Of a stretch of 64,000 bases of DNA, positions 1-10,443 are shown piece after piece. The notes beneath the pieces are model-generated. The model was not told the DNA's origin. It made no database searches and saw only the letters and a program-made list of their open reading frames with translations. Every line of letters starts with the position of its first letter. Positions within the stretch are counted from its first letter, which is position 1. The DNA comes from Phymorhynchus buccinoides (Eukaryota > Mollusca > Gastropoda > Neogastropoda > Raphitomidae): positions 24,994,547-25,058,546 of the forward strand of contig CM065712.1 in NCBI GenBank assembly GCA_017654935.2, given 5' to 3'. A program made the translations under genes and the position numbers.

Positions 1-60
1 TTTTTGTCCATTTTTTCTGTTGATTTTTTAACTTAATGGAATCGACTTCCCTGTAAGCCT

Positions 61-2732
61 AAACAAAATTGATCAATTTGAAGAACAGAACAAACCCAAT
101 ATCTGTTAACGTATACACATGGTCTAATAGAAGATAACCTTAAACCAATCCGAGTATCAAAGAACTCTCCCATGATTGGTGATTCAGACGAAAAACATAT
201 TGATCTACTCTTAGTAACAGATAGAATCAAAACACACTACACATTAATTCGAACAATGAGCAGACTTATAAACTATACTTCAAAAGATGGGCATAAACAA
301 GAATTTTGTCGAAGATGTTTACTGAGAATTCAAAGCATTCATGCAGCTGTTGAACATAGAAAACATTGTAATTCATCCGTTGACTGCTATATTGAAATTA
401 TTACTCCGAAAGAAGGAAGTAATGTGGTGTTTAAAAACTGGAAGAAACTGCAATTAAGTACTTATGTTGTTTATGCTGATTTCGAGTCAATCATTGTACC
501 CTATCAAGGACCAGCTCCTAAAAAAGAAAAAGGTAATCTATCGCTAACACTGTTTTATTGAACGAAGGTCTATCAGAATATGTTCATGTATCATTTATTT
601 GTTAGTTAGAGCAGACAGGGATACATTTCAGAAGCCTCCCCTCGAAGCTTTATGAGAAGACGCCGATGCTGGCATATAAATCTTTTTAATGAGAAATTTA
701 GTCCTGAGGGACTAGCTGACACATAACAACTATCATAAGACCCACACTAATGCTATATGTAGATTTGTACATTTCATGCAAACGACAAGGTCTGCTAAGA
801 AATGTGTGGAAACTGCCTATATTCTTTCATAACCTGCGTGGTTACGACTCCCATCTCATTCTTCAGGCGGTAACAGATTCCTTTAGGACCGTTAAATGCA
901 TCGCTCAGTCTTCTGAAAAGTACATGACATTCACTTTAGGACAACTGTCTTTTTACGACTCCATGCAGCATCTAATGTGTTCGCTTGAGTCTTTAGGTAG
1001 AGCACTACCAAAATGTCCTATAACAGAAAAATACTTTGATCTCGATCTTGCTCGAAAAGGTGTCTATCCATATGAATACATGGATTCTTGGGAAAGGTTC
1101 GATGAAGACTCTCTCCCTCCAAAAGGAGCACTCTTTTTCAAGTTAAAAGGTGATGACATAAGCGACTCTGAATATGAACACGCACAGAACGCATGGTCTA
1201 AACTAGGTTGCCAGACTATGGGCGACTATCACGATTCCTATTTGATGGCTGATGTTTGCCAGCTTGCTGACATCTTTGAAAACTATCGAAAAACCTGTAT
1301 GTCGCATTACAGATTAGATTCTGCTAACTACATCTCTGCTCCTGGAATGAGTTGGGACGCGTTCTTACGGTTTACTGGAATAAAAAATGATCTACTTTCC
1401 GATCTACCGATGATACAGATGATAGAAGATGGATTACGAGGAGGTATTAGTATGGCTTCTCATGGTTATGCTAAAGCTAATAACAAATACCTCGATGACT
1501 ATGATCCTTCGAAACCATCTAATTACATCATGTACTTAGACGCAAACAATTTGTACGGATGGGCGCTGTCGCAGTCTCTCCCATTACGCAACTTTAAAAT
1601 GAAGCATGGACCGTTTGATGTTGATCGTTGTATAGAACGTTTAGCTACTATAGACGAGGATTCAAAACGTGGTTGGTTATATTTTTGAAGTTGATCTAGA
1701 TTATCCAGAACATATTCATGACCTTCATAATGACTATCCGCTAGCTGCAGAGAGACTTCAAATTGAATCTGATCAACCAAAACTTATTCCTAATCTGCAT
1801 AACAAAAAAAAGTATGTCTTCCATTACAGACTGCTTCAGTTTTATTTACGTCATGGATTAAAGTTAACCGCAATTCATAGAATCATTTCGTTCGATCAGG
1901 AAAAATTCATGAAACCGTATATAACCCAAAACACTAATCTACGAACAAAAGCAACTAACACCTCTGAAAAAGACTTCTTTAAACTGATGAATAACAGCTG
2001 TTTTGGAAAGACTATGGAAAACCTGCACAAACGTAAAGATGTTCGATTAGTCACTCATGAAAACAAAGCGATCAAACTTACTTCCAAACCTAACTATCAA
2101 GATTTTAAAAAGTTTCATGACTGCTTGTATGGAATTATGATGAAACACATTAAGGTAAGACTAGACAAACCTGTCTTTATAGGATTCGCAGTTTTAGAGC
2201 TGTCAAAGTTATTAATGCTAGAATTTTTATACGACTACTTTAAACTGAAGTATCCAGATTCAAAAATGATGTACACAGATACTCATTCATTCTAGACATT
2301 CCGACAGATGATTTTTACAAACATATGGAAACAGAATTAGACGGATACGATACATCTGACTGTCCTAAAGACTCTCCTCTACATTCTGTTACGAATAAAA
2401 AAGTGATTGGGAAAATGAAGGACGAAATGAATGGAGTCGTGATCAAAGAGTACGTAGGATTGACTAGCGTTATAAAAAAGGCTAAAGGAATAAGCAAATC
2501 AGTTGTTCAAAAACTTTTGACTCATAGTAACTACAAAGATGCGCTGTTTAATAAGAAAACGTTTCATCATTTGAATACAACGTTGAGATCAGACTTACAT
2601 AAAATAAACGGTATTAGCACAAATAAAAAATCGCTTGATTCAATTAATACAAAACGTGTGTTTAAATCGCCAGAGTTTTGCTATGCAGTAGGTCATTGGA
2701 GAACTACTACTACTACTGATCATAGTCAGTAG
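61..2732 (+). pseudogene. polB: Protein-primed family B DNA polymerase (Polinton type), frameshifted
   Basis: Replicative polymerase of the element, expected to combine 3'-5' exonuclease and polymerase. Fragments in different frames keep the family order. First is a Cys/His-rich N-terminal part (FCRRC near 295-325), then an exonuclease I motif (DFES, 478-489), exonuclease II (HNLRGYD, about 828-848) and exonuclease III (YLMADV, about 1240-1260). These are followed by polymerase motif A (YLDANNLYG, about 1530-1560), motif B (NNSCFGKTMEN, about 1990-2020) and motif C (YTDT at 2272-2283). The C-terminal thumb-like part runs 2325-2732 to a normal-looking end. Breaks lie at about 79-110, 545-750, 1,670-1,690 and 2,293. 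In motif C a His codon (2284-2286) stands where the second catalytic Asp is expected, and a stop follows two codons later. The extreme N-terminus is off the window or too decayed to read. Confidence 0.85.
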
Positions 2733-2807
2733 ATGTTTTACGTTATACTGTAAGCACCCTTTGGAGTTCTTATTGTTATTTCCCTAGAACAGAGTTTAAT
2801 GTTTCGT

Positions 2808-3443
2808 TTACCCGTCTGTTGCATTTTTTTTAATCGCTTCTATGTCTTGAGGCTGTGAAAAAGACGCTTTGGACTTTTTTTGAAGTTCAAACTTTTGCAT
2901 TTTGTAGTTGTGGTAGTCGGCTTGCAGTCGATTAAACTCATCATCTGTAATTTGAGTGTCTTGCAAAGCTCTACGGATTATTAAATTAAATGAATTAAGC
3001 TTAGCCAGTATTAACTGGACTATGGCAGTATGCTTTTGAAGTTTAACTTTTATTATTTTGTTGAAAACGGATGTAGTCATTGAAAATACACCGAGAGTTA
3101 ATGACACACAACCTAGTGGCAACGCTATGGGTGATCCTACACCCGTCGCTAACAACCCTACAGAGCTTCCTGCTGTTAAAGTACCTAGAGTTCCAAATCC
3201 AGTATTTAAGTATGTTGCAGCATTAAAGATAGAAGAGTACCTTCGTTTAGCTCTGTTATAATTAGCGAGGTCTTTTTCCAATTCTCTTTGTATTTCTGTA
3301 ATGGTAGACAGTCTGAACTTTCTGATTTCAGGATCATCACTTCCAGTCTTTTCTTCGTTAGGCTCTTTAGCCTCAGTATTATCTTTCGGTATTTTTGGAT
3401 ATACTTTAACGGACACCTTTTTATAGTTAATTAAAAAAATCAT
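2808..3443 (-). CDS. Glycine-rich membrane-type protein of the Polinton-like element, function unknown
   Basis: An intact 211-codon ORF. Residues 1-40 are charged and Lys/Glu-rich. A helical charged stretch follows (about 45-70), then a Gly/Ala/Leu-rich hydrophobic region (about 75-125) that could form a helical hairpin in a membrane, then an amphipathic helical tail. Its ATG follows directly on the stop codon of the upstream gene (3444-4262), which fits co-transcription. I recognise the general pattern (a charged helix, a Gly-rich double hydrophobic segment, then a short motif resembling ITDDEF) from uncharacterised proteins in invertebrate Polinton-like elements, but no biochemical role is known to me. 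It is noteworthy for being open while the neighbouring polymerase is not. Confidence 0.6.
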   Translation of the reverse strand: MIFLINYKKVSVKVYPKIPKDNTEAKEPNEEKTGSDDPEIRKFRLSTITEIQRELEKDLANYNRAKRRYSSIFNAATYLNTGFGTLGTLTAGSSVGLLATGVGSPIALPLGCVSLTLGVFSMTTSVFNKIIKVKLQKHTAIVQLILAKLNSFNLIIRRALQDTQITDDEFNRLQADYHNYKMQKFELQKKSKASFSQPQDIEAIKKNATDG

Positions 3444-4262
3444 TTAATTTACACTTGTTATCATTTTGAGAACATCATCAGATAAAATGCTTTTAGTGTA
3501 ATAAAACCCAATGAGATCTAAATTAGTAAGGTTAATGAACGTTAATTCTTTAAGATTGTTTGGATCAACACTTAATATAGCTTTATTACTGGTCGACACA
3601 GCCTTAATTTCTTCACCGTTGTTTTGAATAACAACAGTACATCTCACTGATCCTTTCATTAAGATGTTACTAACACCAGCAGGCGGGGAATCAGGATCAC
3701 CCGCTCTAACAGAAAGTTCAAATATCATAGTAAATTCGTCTGCTAAAACCATTTTAGGAATGAACTCTAATTGTGTGGCTGCGGCTTTTGTCACTGTCTT
3801 TTTTCTATGTAGCATGTACTGCCTCTTTTTATAAGGTTTGATCGCTATTTCTCTTCTGCTGTTGTTTTGCGGAATAAGACTGATATGTAACGGTCCTGAG
3901 TTAAATGATTTGCGAAAGTGTTTGTTACTGTCGAAGAACGTAAATGGACTCAAAAATTCAAACTTAATTTCCCAATCAACGAATGGAACTAGGTGCCATT
4001 TGTTCTCCCTTTGCTTAACAACTTTATATTCAAACTGACCAACATTGTCAGCCACTACATTACGCAGTTGCTCTAGTTTATGAACCTTTTTATCACTTAC
4101 TTCTGCACGTTTATAATAGCCGTCGCTTGTGTACTCAAATCCATACAGTGCTCCTATCTCTCCGTTTAGATCGAAGTCTTCTGTGTCTGCTAGATCCTTC
4201 AGTTCTAAAGTTGTGCATCTAACAGGATCAATCATAACCGGTTGATCTGGTCCACGTGACAT
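3444..4262 (-). CDS. Unknown 272-aa protein of the Polinton-like element
   Basis: An intact ORF from ATG (4262-4260) to TAA (3446-3444). It has no signal peptide or membrane segment that I can see. The sequence is rich in beta-type segments with Phe/Trp/Tyr (about residues 85-180) and has a basic stretch near 140-160. This would suit a structural or attachment protein of a virion, but that is inference from context only. It sits in a minus-strand cassette: 17 bp downstream of the broken gene at 4280-4972 and directly abutting the start of the gene at 2808-3443. I do not recognise a named domain. Confidence 0.6.
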   Translation of the reverse strand: MSRGPDQPVMIDPVRCTTLELKDLADTEDFDLNGEIGALYGFEYTSDGYYKRAEVSDKKVHKLEQLRNVVADNVGQFEYKVVKQRENKWHLVPFVDWEIKFEFLSPFTFFDSNKHFRKSFNSGPLHISLIPQNNSRREIAIKPYKKRQYMLHRKKTVTKAAATQLEFIPKMVLADEFTMIFELSVRAGDPDSPPAGVSNILMKGSVRCTVVIQNNGEEIKAVSTSNKAILSVDPNNLKELTFINLTNLDLIGFYYTKSILSDDVLKMITSVN

Positions 4263-4279
4263 TGTCGTTTTATATCAAA

Positions 4280-4972
4280 TTATTTTATTTCTAATAAAGC
4301 ATTCATGCTGTCACACTGAACTTCTTTTCCTTTTCCGTCAGTTATTCTTATCTTTAGTGAATGATGACGCCAGCAAATTAATTCTTTAAACTGTAAGTTT
4401 GGAAACGTTATAATTTTGTAATCACAGTATGCTGCTTTTGCTGATGGAAGAACTCTTAATACAGCAGACGGTTGGTTATTGAATAAGTTGTTATCCGTAC
4501 TCAGGATATCTAAATGAAAATATAATAAAGAATGTATTCCAAGATTAAGTGAGTTTTCTCCTTCAAAAGTATTGTTATTTTCTGTGACTAAAAAGCTGAA
4601 TATATCCCTGTTGTCAGTTCTAAACCCTAACATTTTTGCTAGTTCTCCTGCAAAGTTGTAACCTACTCCTCTTTGCTCTTTGAATATTAACGTTACTTTT
4701 AAATTTCCATCATTAAGTTTTAAAGTAATGTCAAAATCGCTTAGCATCTATTTTAATGAACAAAAACCATAATAACCGTCGGGTATAGTCAGTTCGACCA
4801 CCCCTTCACTGGTAGTTTTTCTTATCCAATTATTCTTTAAGGATTCGCTTATGTTAACCCATTAAACTTTGTAATAAATTTCATGGAGCGCTACTTTTAG
4901 GGATCCATGACTGTTTTCTATAGGACGTTATAGAGTTATTGGTTTATCTTGATCAGTTATATAAATAAACAT
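4280..4972 (-). pseudogene. Structural-type protein of the Polinton-like element, N-terminal half broken
   Basis: The open C-terminal part spans 4280-4747 and includes a stretch resembling ELAKMLGF, a hydrophobic strand (SLLYFHLDI) and an ending typical of a recurrent family in invertebrate Polinton-like elements that I associate with minor capsid or penton-like proteins. Reading on upstream (4748-4972, minus strand) shows the matching N-terminal half: a possible ATG at 4972-4970, a segment like SLKVALHEIYY, and later PDGYYGFC just before an in-frame TAG. Stops and small frame changes break this half, so the gene is about 230 codons and disrupted. Capsid function is inference; the family resemblance is from memory. 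Confidence 0.5.
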
Positions 4973-4992
4973 TTTTTATTACGGATATATAA

Positions 4993-6209
4993 ATGAATGC
5001 TTTTAAATATAACAAAGACGCTAAATATGCAGTTGGATCATATAACCCTAAAACTATAGCTGTTGATAGTTTAGTTGTTGCAGTGGGGGTTGAATCTTTT
5101 AAAGTTAAGGTCAGTAATCCATTAAACCATTATTTAAATCCTAGCATCAAACATGATAACATTGCAAATGCATGGTTTAGTCATCCAATGCAGTTTTATC
5201 AAAACCAGTTAAACTTTGCTGTGTTTTGTGCAACAACAGGGTGTGGTGTTTCTTTCGCTGATCACTTAAATCATCCTGATCTCATGGTAAAGGCAGTTTA
5301 TAGATTTCATTTCTATTATACATTTAGGCGTATTTTGTCTGAACTGCAGGCACCATTACTACATGACAAGACTTTCAATCCGTTCAACAACAGAATTAAC
5401 ATGAAGGCCTTTGAACGGATTTGTAATGAGTTTAACATTAACCTGAATACAGACTTTAGACAAAAGTTAGATCGTAATCATGGTCTGGGTACACTTTATT
5501 ATTGGGGCGTGCACAGAAAATATAACTATGATTGGAATCCACCTTACACGTCTTTTTCTTCAGGTACGACTGTTCATCTGGGATCTATAGAGCAAGAACA
5601 TAAAAAGGTTGGACAACATTTATTCTTGATACTTCTGAAGGACTGACAAAAGCGGGAATAGAATGAGTAAATGATTCTATTCGTACTTACGTGTGGTGTT
5701 TGCTGGGATCGCAAGCGCAAGTGAGGTCTGAGATAATGGATCCTTCTACTGGGTTTGATGCGCAAAAACAGTATTTAGCTAATTTAGAAGATGCAGTTAA
5801 TTCTACGGTTGATCTGCCGGCAAGTATTAAAAGGTATCAAGACGTTTTGAGATATGCAAGATCGAAGGTAGACTTTGCTGTCGGTAGTGGATTATACATG
5901 CTACCCTCTGATCTCAGACTTCAAATAGGAACAATTGTAAACTATAACAACGAAATCCTTGTAGCTGGAGATAACCAAGCAGTTGGTAAAAACAAAGAAA
6001 TGAATTCTGAAGTAACTGCACCATCGATCATACAAAGAATACACTATCCAATCCCTGTCAGTCAAAAAAAGAATATGAATTCAACGAACCTAACGAATTC
6101 AGTCGATACCCATGAAAACGAAAAGACAGTCGATACCCATGAAAACGAAAAGACAGCATTAGTTCTTTTTCTAACTGCGGCTGGTCTAGTTTATTTTTTA
6201 TTTTGCTAG
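4993..6209 (+). pseudogene. Conserved structural-type gene of Polinton-like elements, frameshifted
   Basis: Two open segments belong together. The first (4993 to about 5,609) encodes 200+ residues with Phe/Tyr/Asn-rich sequence including NFAVFCATTGCGVSF and an HGLGT motif. After a frame change near 5,609 and an in-frame TGA at 5,664-5,666, reading continues in the frame of 5,691-6,209 with NDSIRTYVW, FDAQKQ and YARSKVDF, ending in a hydrophobic C-terminal segment. I know this two-part pattern as one protein of about 400 residues that recurs beside PolB and capsid genes in invertebrate elements; its role is not established. It starts 20 bp from the divergent gene at 4280-4972, so the two probably share a promoter. 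Its 3' end overlaps the convergent gene at 6058-7396. Confidence 0.55.
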
Positions 6210-7396
6210 AGAGTAATCCTACAACTAAAACTATTAGCATCCATAAGTGTTCAGACATAAAACCGACTACTTTGCTTGCAGTAGAAAAAAGCCAACTGAC
6301 AATTGCACCTAATATACCGGGTAGTGCATCTAGAGCTTTTTCTGCTAATTTGTTTAATAGATTCGTTAAATGTTCCAGTTGTTTTTTAATCCAATTCGTA
6401 TCTTTTGATGGTGAAGGTGGAGAAGGTGGCAATTGACCACTACCACCTGTTCCTGTTAAAGCAAACACTAAAGTAGAGATTGCAAACCCTAAAGCTGTCA
6501 TAACGCTCGCAATCGTGACTCCTTGCTCTTTAAATAAAGTTCTTATTCTTTCAGCTAGAGTTGTGTTTTCGTATAACATTATTTGGATGGTTTCTTTTAT
6601 TCTGTTCACTTGTGTGCGTAATTGTTCGCGGTTAGTTGACAGTACTTCTAGTCTTGCTGCTCTCTCTTGTTGAAGATCATTTAGTCTTTGTCTGTCTTTC
6701 ACGTCTTGTCCTAGGTTGTTGTCGTCCGCTTCAACCAACTTTTGTTTTTCTCTGTTTATGTGAGAATCAAGTTCGCTTAACTTTGCTACATTATTTGTTA
6801 ACTCGCCTCTGATAGATTTTAATGATTCGTTGAGGGCCATTATTTCTCTCATAGGTAATGGTGGGTCATGGTGTTTCTTGGGTTTCAATGTTTTTACTTG
6901 GGTTTCTTCATCTTCTAAAGTTATAAAACTGGTTTCCATTTCTATGATGTTGTCCGCAGTTGCGCTTAAGTCTTTAAGAGGAATTGATTTAAGTTGGGAA
7001 TCAGTAGGTAGTTCTTGTAGTGTGTTTTGAAGTGTAGAAACAGCTTGTGTTCTTAGGTCTGGTTCGATATTAAATCGTCTTTGATCGCTAACACTGAGCC
7101 TTTGGCGAACTGTACTCTTTTTTAAAAACTTTGAGGTGTCTGATTTATTTGTAAGTCGGACTAGTTGACCATCATCACCCTTCACAAATAAATGGTTGTC
7201 TTTATATTCAAAGTCATTAGGATCTAAAACATTCAGGTGGTTCTTGTCCTATACTTTCATAAAACGAAAACGATCTTACTTTACCTTCCATTAGTTCACG
7301 TCTTAAAGTTGATTGATGGCGAGACGAAGTAGCTTCACTCATGTCATCTCCAGGATCAAAAACATCATAATCGTGGTCACCTTCTATTCCAGCCAT
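6058..7396 (-). pseudogene. Coiled-coil and transmembrane protein of the Polinton-like element, one frameshift
   Basis: The start ATG is at 7396-7394. The first 50 or so codons read in one frame until about 7,235, where a one-base change shifts to the frame that stays open to 6058 (about 375 codons). The protein has a charged N-terminus, a long Glu/Gln/Lys-rich coiled coil (roughly 6,620-6,800), a hydrophobic segment followed by GTGGSG and a Pro/Ser-rich linker (6,400-6,500), then an amphipathic and hydrophobic C-terminal region (6,190-6,330) with probable membrane helices. This architecture recurs in invertebrate Polinton-like elements and may be a virion membrane or tail-like component; that role is inference. 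It is divergent from the capsid gene with only 51 bp between starts, and its 3' end carries the 27-bp duplication. Confidence 0.6.
6101..6154. repeat. 27-bp perfect tandem duplication in overlapping convergent genes
   Basis: Positions 6101-6127 and 6128-6154 are identical. Being nine codons long it keeps both overlapping reading frames: on the plus strand it repeats VDTHENEKT, on the minus strand LSFRFHGYR. Confidence 0.95.
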
Positions 7397-7447
7397 GTTT
7401 TTATTATAATTATGTTTTTATTTTATTTTTTTTTTAAAAAAAAAGAG
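7397..7447. promoter_or_regulatory. A/T-rich 51-bp divergent promoter region
   Basis: The whole gap between two divergent starts (ATG 7396 minus, ATG 7448 plus) is long T and A runs with TTATAAT-like words. Such a short space must carry both promoters if both genes were transcribed; no specific factor site can be named. Confidence 0.4.
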
Positions 7448-8738
7448 ATGTCACAATCATACGGAACAATTCTTGATCCATACAGACGGTTAAAAGAACC
7501 ACTCGGTGTTAAAGGAACCAGGCAGAGTATCGTTATAAGTAATAATCCTTCAACTATCGATCAAAGACAAATATTATCAGTAAGATTTCCTAGTCTAGGA
7601 TCTAATGAAGTCATTGTGCCAGGCACTGCACGTCTTGCATTTAAAATAGACCTGGAGTCAGAGACGGATCCAAATAGAACTTTAGTTGCTAATCTTGGTA
7701 GAGCGATCGTTAGTAAGATTACTATTAAACTTGAAGGGAGAGAGGTAATGTCTTTAGATAACGCAGATGTCTTTTTGAGTTATTGTGATTTATGGCTCAC
7801 ACAAAATGAAAGGAAAGATAGGATTTATCAAGGAATACAGGGAGATAATGGAATCAAACATAGAATTGGTGCTGAAGATAAAAAAGATAACAATCGAGAT
7901 GAGTTGGTTGCACAAGTTTATGGTAATCGATTTTATATACCTCTTGACTTCGAGCTGTTAAACACGCACTCCCCGTATTATCAGGGTGCTTTACAAGATA
8001 GGCTTATGTATGAATTAACTTTTAATGATTACAGCCCGTGTTATCAGATCAGCGACAGATCCTGATGCAAAATATAGTATTTCAGACATCACATTAGAGT
8101 TTGATGTTGTTCGTCATCAAGAATTAGCTCAGTTGATTTCACAACAATACCAGACAAGATTAGCAATTTACTACAACAGAATTTTAAATCATAGTAAAAT
8201 ACGTAAAAACAAATCAGACACAATTTGGAACATCGATTTGAATGTGTCTGCAAGGTCATTGAAAGGAATTTTGTTGCTGTTTGAAGAGTCTAAAAAAACC
8301 CTTTAACAGATTAAGCGAGAAGTTTTATAATCCTAAAATAACTAAACTGACATGCACGATTGAAGGACAACCGAATCAGTTGTTTGCAAGCGGTCTTCTA
8401 CCTTATCAGCATTTTGATGAAGTACAAAAGTTGTTTGGTGGAGGTGGGCTACAAAAAGACCCTGGTGGCTGATCTTGTTTGCAAAGTACCTTCATCTTCA
8501 TGATGTTAGACTTGAAGATTATTTATCTTCCAAGTATGCTATGTGGCTCGATCTTAGGACAACAGGAGATAACAAACTACATGGTAGTGGAAGAACAGTT
8601 GGTGATGGGTCAGGAGGAATAAACATTCAAATCCATAAAGAAGCGGAAGAGAGTAAGCAAATATTTATTTATGTTTATTTACTATGTGATGCTCAGCTGA
8701 ACATTGAAGACAACAGATTAAAAGATATTGTGTATTAA
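7448..8738 (+). pseudogene. Probable major capsid protein (double jelly-roll type), frameshifted
   Basis: The start ATG at 7448 follows the A/T-rich gap. The first 200 codons are open (7448 to about 8,030) and show the pattern I associate with Polinton-like capsid proteins: RQILSVRFPSLGS, VIVPGTARLAFKI, LGRAIVSKITIKL and YGNRFYIPLDFELL. A frame change near 8,030-8,040 leads to a second open part (to about 8,285), another near 8,285 to a third (to 8,470), and another to 8,475-8,738, which ends normally. Total length would be about 430 codons. Four bases after the stop comes the ATG of the ATPase gene, a capsid-ATPase order seen in related elements. The fold assignment is from family resemblance, not structure. 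Confidence 0.55.
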
Positions 8739-8742
8739 AATA

Positions 8743-8995
8743 ATGGATTTAAAAACTAATTTAAATTTCCTTACAAAAGAACCTCATTGTGGTTTATTTT
8801 GCGGAATGACAGGCTGCGGAGTTGTGGGGCGAAAAAGTGTGTTCGCTTTAGATTTAACACAAACGGTTTATTGTAATCACTTTGAACACATAGTAATATT
8901 CTGCACAATTTTAGAATACAACAAGTCTTATAAAGAAAAAAAGTTCATTTGGGCAGATGACAAAATCTATTTAGTCAATCCAAGTGATAATTCCA
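8743..8995 (+). pseudogene. Probable FtsK/HerA-type packaging ATPase, 3' truncated
   Basis: Only about 85 codons remain. Residues 15-35 carry a Walker A region (GMTGCG, then Lys) and downstream hydrophobic strand (HFEHIVIFCTI), followed by YNKSYKEKKFIWADDKIYLV, the pattern of the genome-packaging ATPases of Polinton-like elements. Within the P-loop, four codons (8819-8830) separate the last Gly from the Lys that should follow it. The Walker B part is missing because retrotransposon sequence begins at about 8,996. The start at 8,743 lies 4 bp after the capsid gene stop. Confidence 0.62.
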
Positions 8996-10027
8996 AGGGG
9001 AAATATGTACATCTGCGGATAGTATTGTTCTTATTAAAAACGGTGAAGTTCTGTGTTTATACATTTATTTACATGATGTTCTGGGAACAACAAAAGAGGG
9101 GGAGGGAGGGACTTCGGAGGGTCTCAGCACACAGTGGGGGGCGGGACAAACGGGTGGAGCGGTACGCAGGCCATCCCTGCGTCAGCAACCCCACCGCAGG
9201 CCCACCCCAGCACAGGGGAGACCAGCTCGACGAAGAAAAATAAGAATAAAAAAGGTTCCCAGAACATGGGGATATAGGCCGTAATGTTTATTTAGTATTA
9301 TATTATATCATTCATACTACGTTCATTCAATTATTAATATTTTGATTTTTGCGGCAATAGCGCAACCAGAAAGGGAGACTACCCGGTTGGTATCGTGGTC
9401 CATATTGGTGGGGACCCCACGTTAAAAATTGTAAAAATGCTTGTTATAAAATGCGAATTAGGTTAAAATATGTTTGGAGGATAAGATATTTACGGTTAAA
9501 ATGTTGTTCATAAATATATAAAAGTCATCTTGGGACAGGTATGAGCTGTGTTGGACCCCGGCAGGCAATCGGCAGCCGTGGTGCATCTTAAAAGTAGTAG
9601 TGAGGTGTATGTTTGCTTTGGTCCTCTTCGTTAAGCGAGAGGACCAATGAAAAGCGTTGCAAATTTTGACAGTGAAGTACTACACGAATATTCGCGATAA
9701 GAGGCGTTCATCACGTAGCTTGTTTCTATCTTTTGATTTTGCCAGGACCAATGAAAATGCTTTAAGGTTTGCCGTGCTTGGCTCTATAGTATGCTGTTGG
9801 TTATAAGGCAGAGACTTACAAAATTTAGCATTTTATTTTGGTTTTGATTTCAGTGTTCATCTGCAGAGTCCCGAGGGGGGAGGGCTACAAAATCCACCCC
9901 GCCCTCGATATCGTACAGGTGAACGTTATGTTACAATATTTTAATTATATAAGATATTGGCATGGGAGCCCGAGCACAAGTGAGAGTGGGATAGAGTGGT
10001 GGTGAGAGAGGTTAACGATTCTTTCTT

Positions 10028-10078
10028 GTATGGGGCGGGGGGAGGGAGGGAGAGGGACCCCTCCTCCCCGCCCCAGAC
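10028..10078 (-). other. Conserved 3'-UTR hairpin with pyrimidine loop (copy A)
   Basis: In RNA sense this is a 13-bp G/C stem enclosing the loop core GUCCCUCUCCCUCCCUCC. In this copy one stem base is changed relative to the perfect stems at 21,755-21,805 and 63,459-63,509. Confidence 0.6.
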
Positions 10079-10443
10079 AGAGGAAAGGCGCCGTGTGCCG
10101 GGGTCCTGCACGAATGCGGAGGGACCCCAGGCGCCATGGCGCGACGCTGTGGCGTGACGGCTACGATGGAAGCCCCCGGAGGTCGGGCCGCGCACCCATC
10201 CACAGGGGGGGGGGGGGGGGGGGGGTGGGGGGGGGGGGGGGGGTGGGGGAGTAAAAAGAAGTGCTCAAAAGGAGCCAGCACTAGTGGTAATGCGTGCTGT
10301 ATGTTAAAAAAGGGGAAGGGGGGGGGGTATCAAGGAGATGGAGTGTGGTCAGGTGCGCGGACCGCTGTCCGGGGGGACCCCTCCCTCACCGGTGTAAAGG
10401 ATATGTGTAGGGCTAAGTTAATAGGTTGTTTTGTGTGTATTAA

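Larger units (their letters stand above)
1..8995. mobile_element. Decayed Maverick/Polinton-like (adintovirus-like) DNA element, partial
   Basis: A block of genes on both strands with a virus-like content: a protein-primed type B DNA polymerase, a probable double jelly-roll capsid protein followed at once by a probable FtsK/HerA-type packaging ATPase, and several recurrent genes that I associate with Polinton-like elements of cnidarians, fish and other invertebrates. The left end lies outside the window. The right end is cut inside the ATPase gene by a minus-strand non-LTR retrotransposon. No retroviral-type integrase, cysteine protease or terminal inverted repeat is visible in the part shown, so membership of the Polinton group rests on gene content. 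Most genes carry frameshifts or stops, so this is a relic; two minus-strand ORFs are still open. Confidence 0.72.

Noticed and set aside
8996..9243. Extension of the ATPase frame past 8,995
   Set aside because: From 8,996 the sequence matches retrotransposon 3' UTR at 24,200 and 61,070, so these codons are not part of the ATPase.
9941..10281. GC-rich open frames on both strands in the 3' UTR of copy A (also 21,531-21,946 and 63,318-63,818)
   Set aside because: Low-complexity Gly/Pro/Arg translations of the C-rich 3' UTR, with no conservation of frame between copies.
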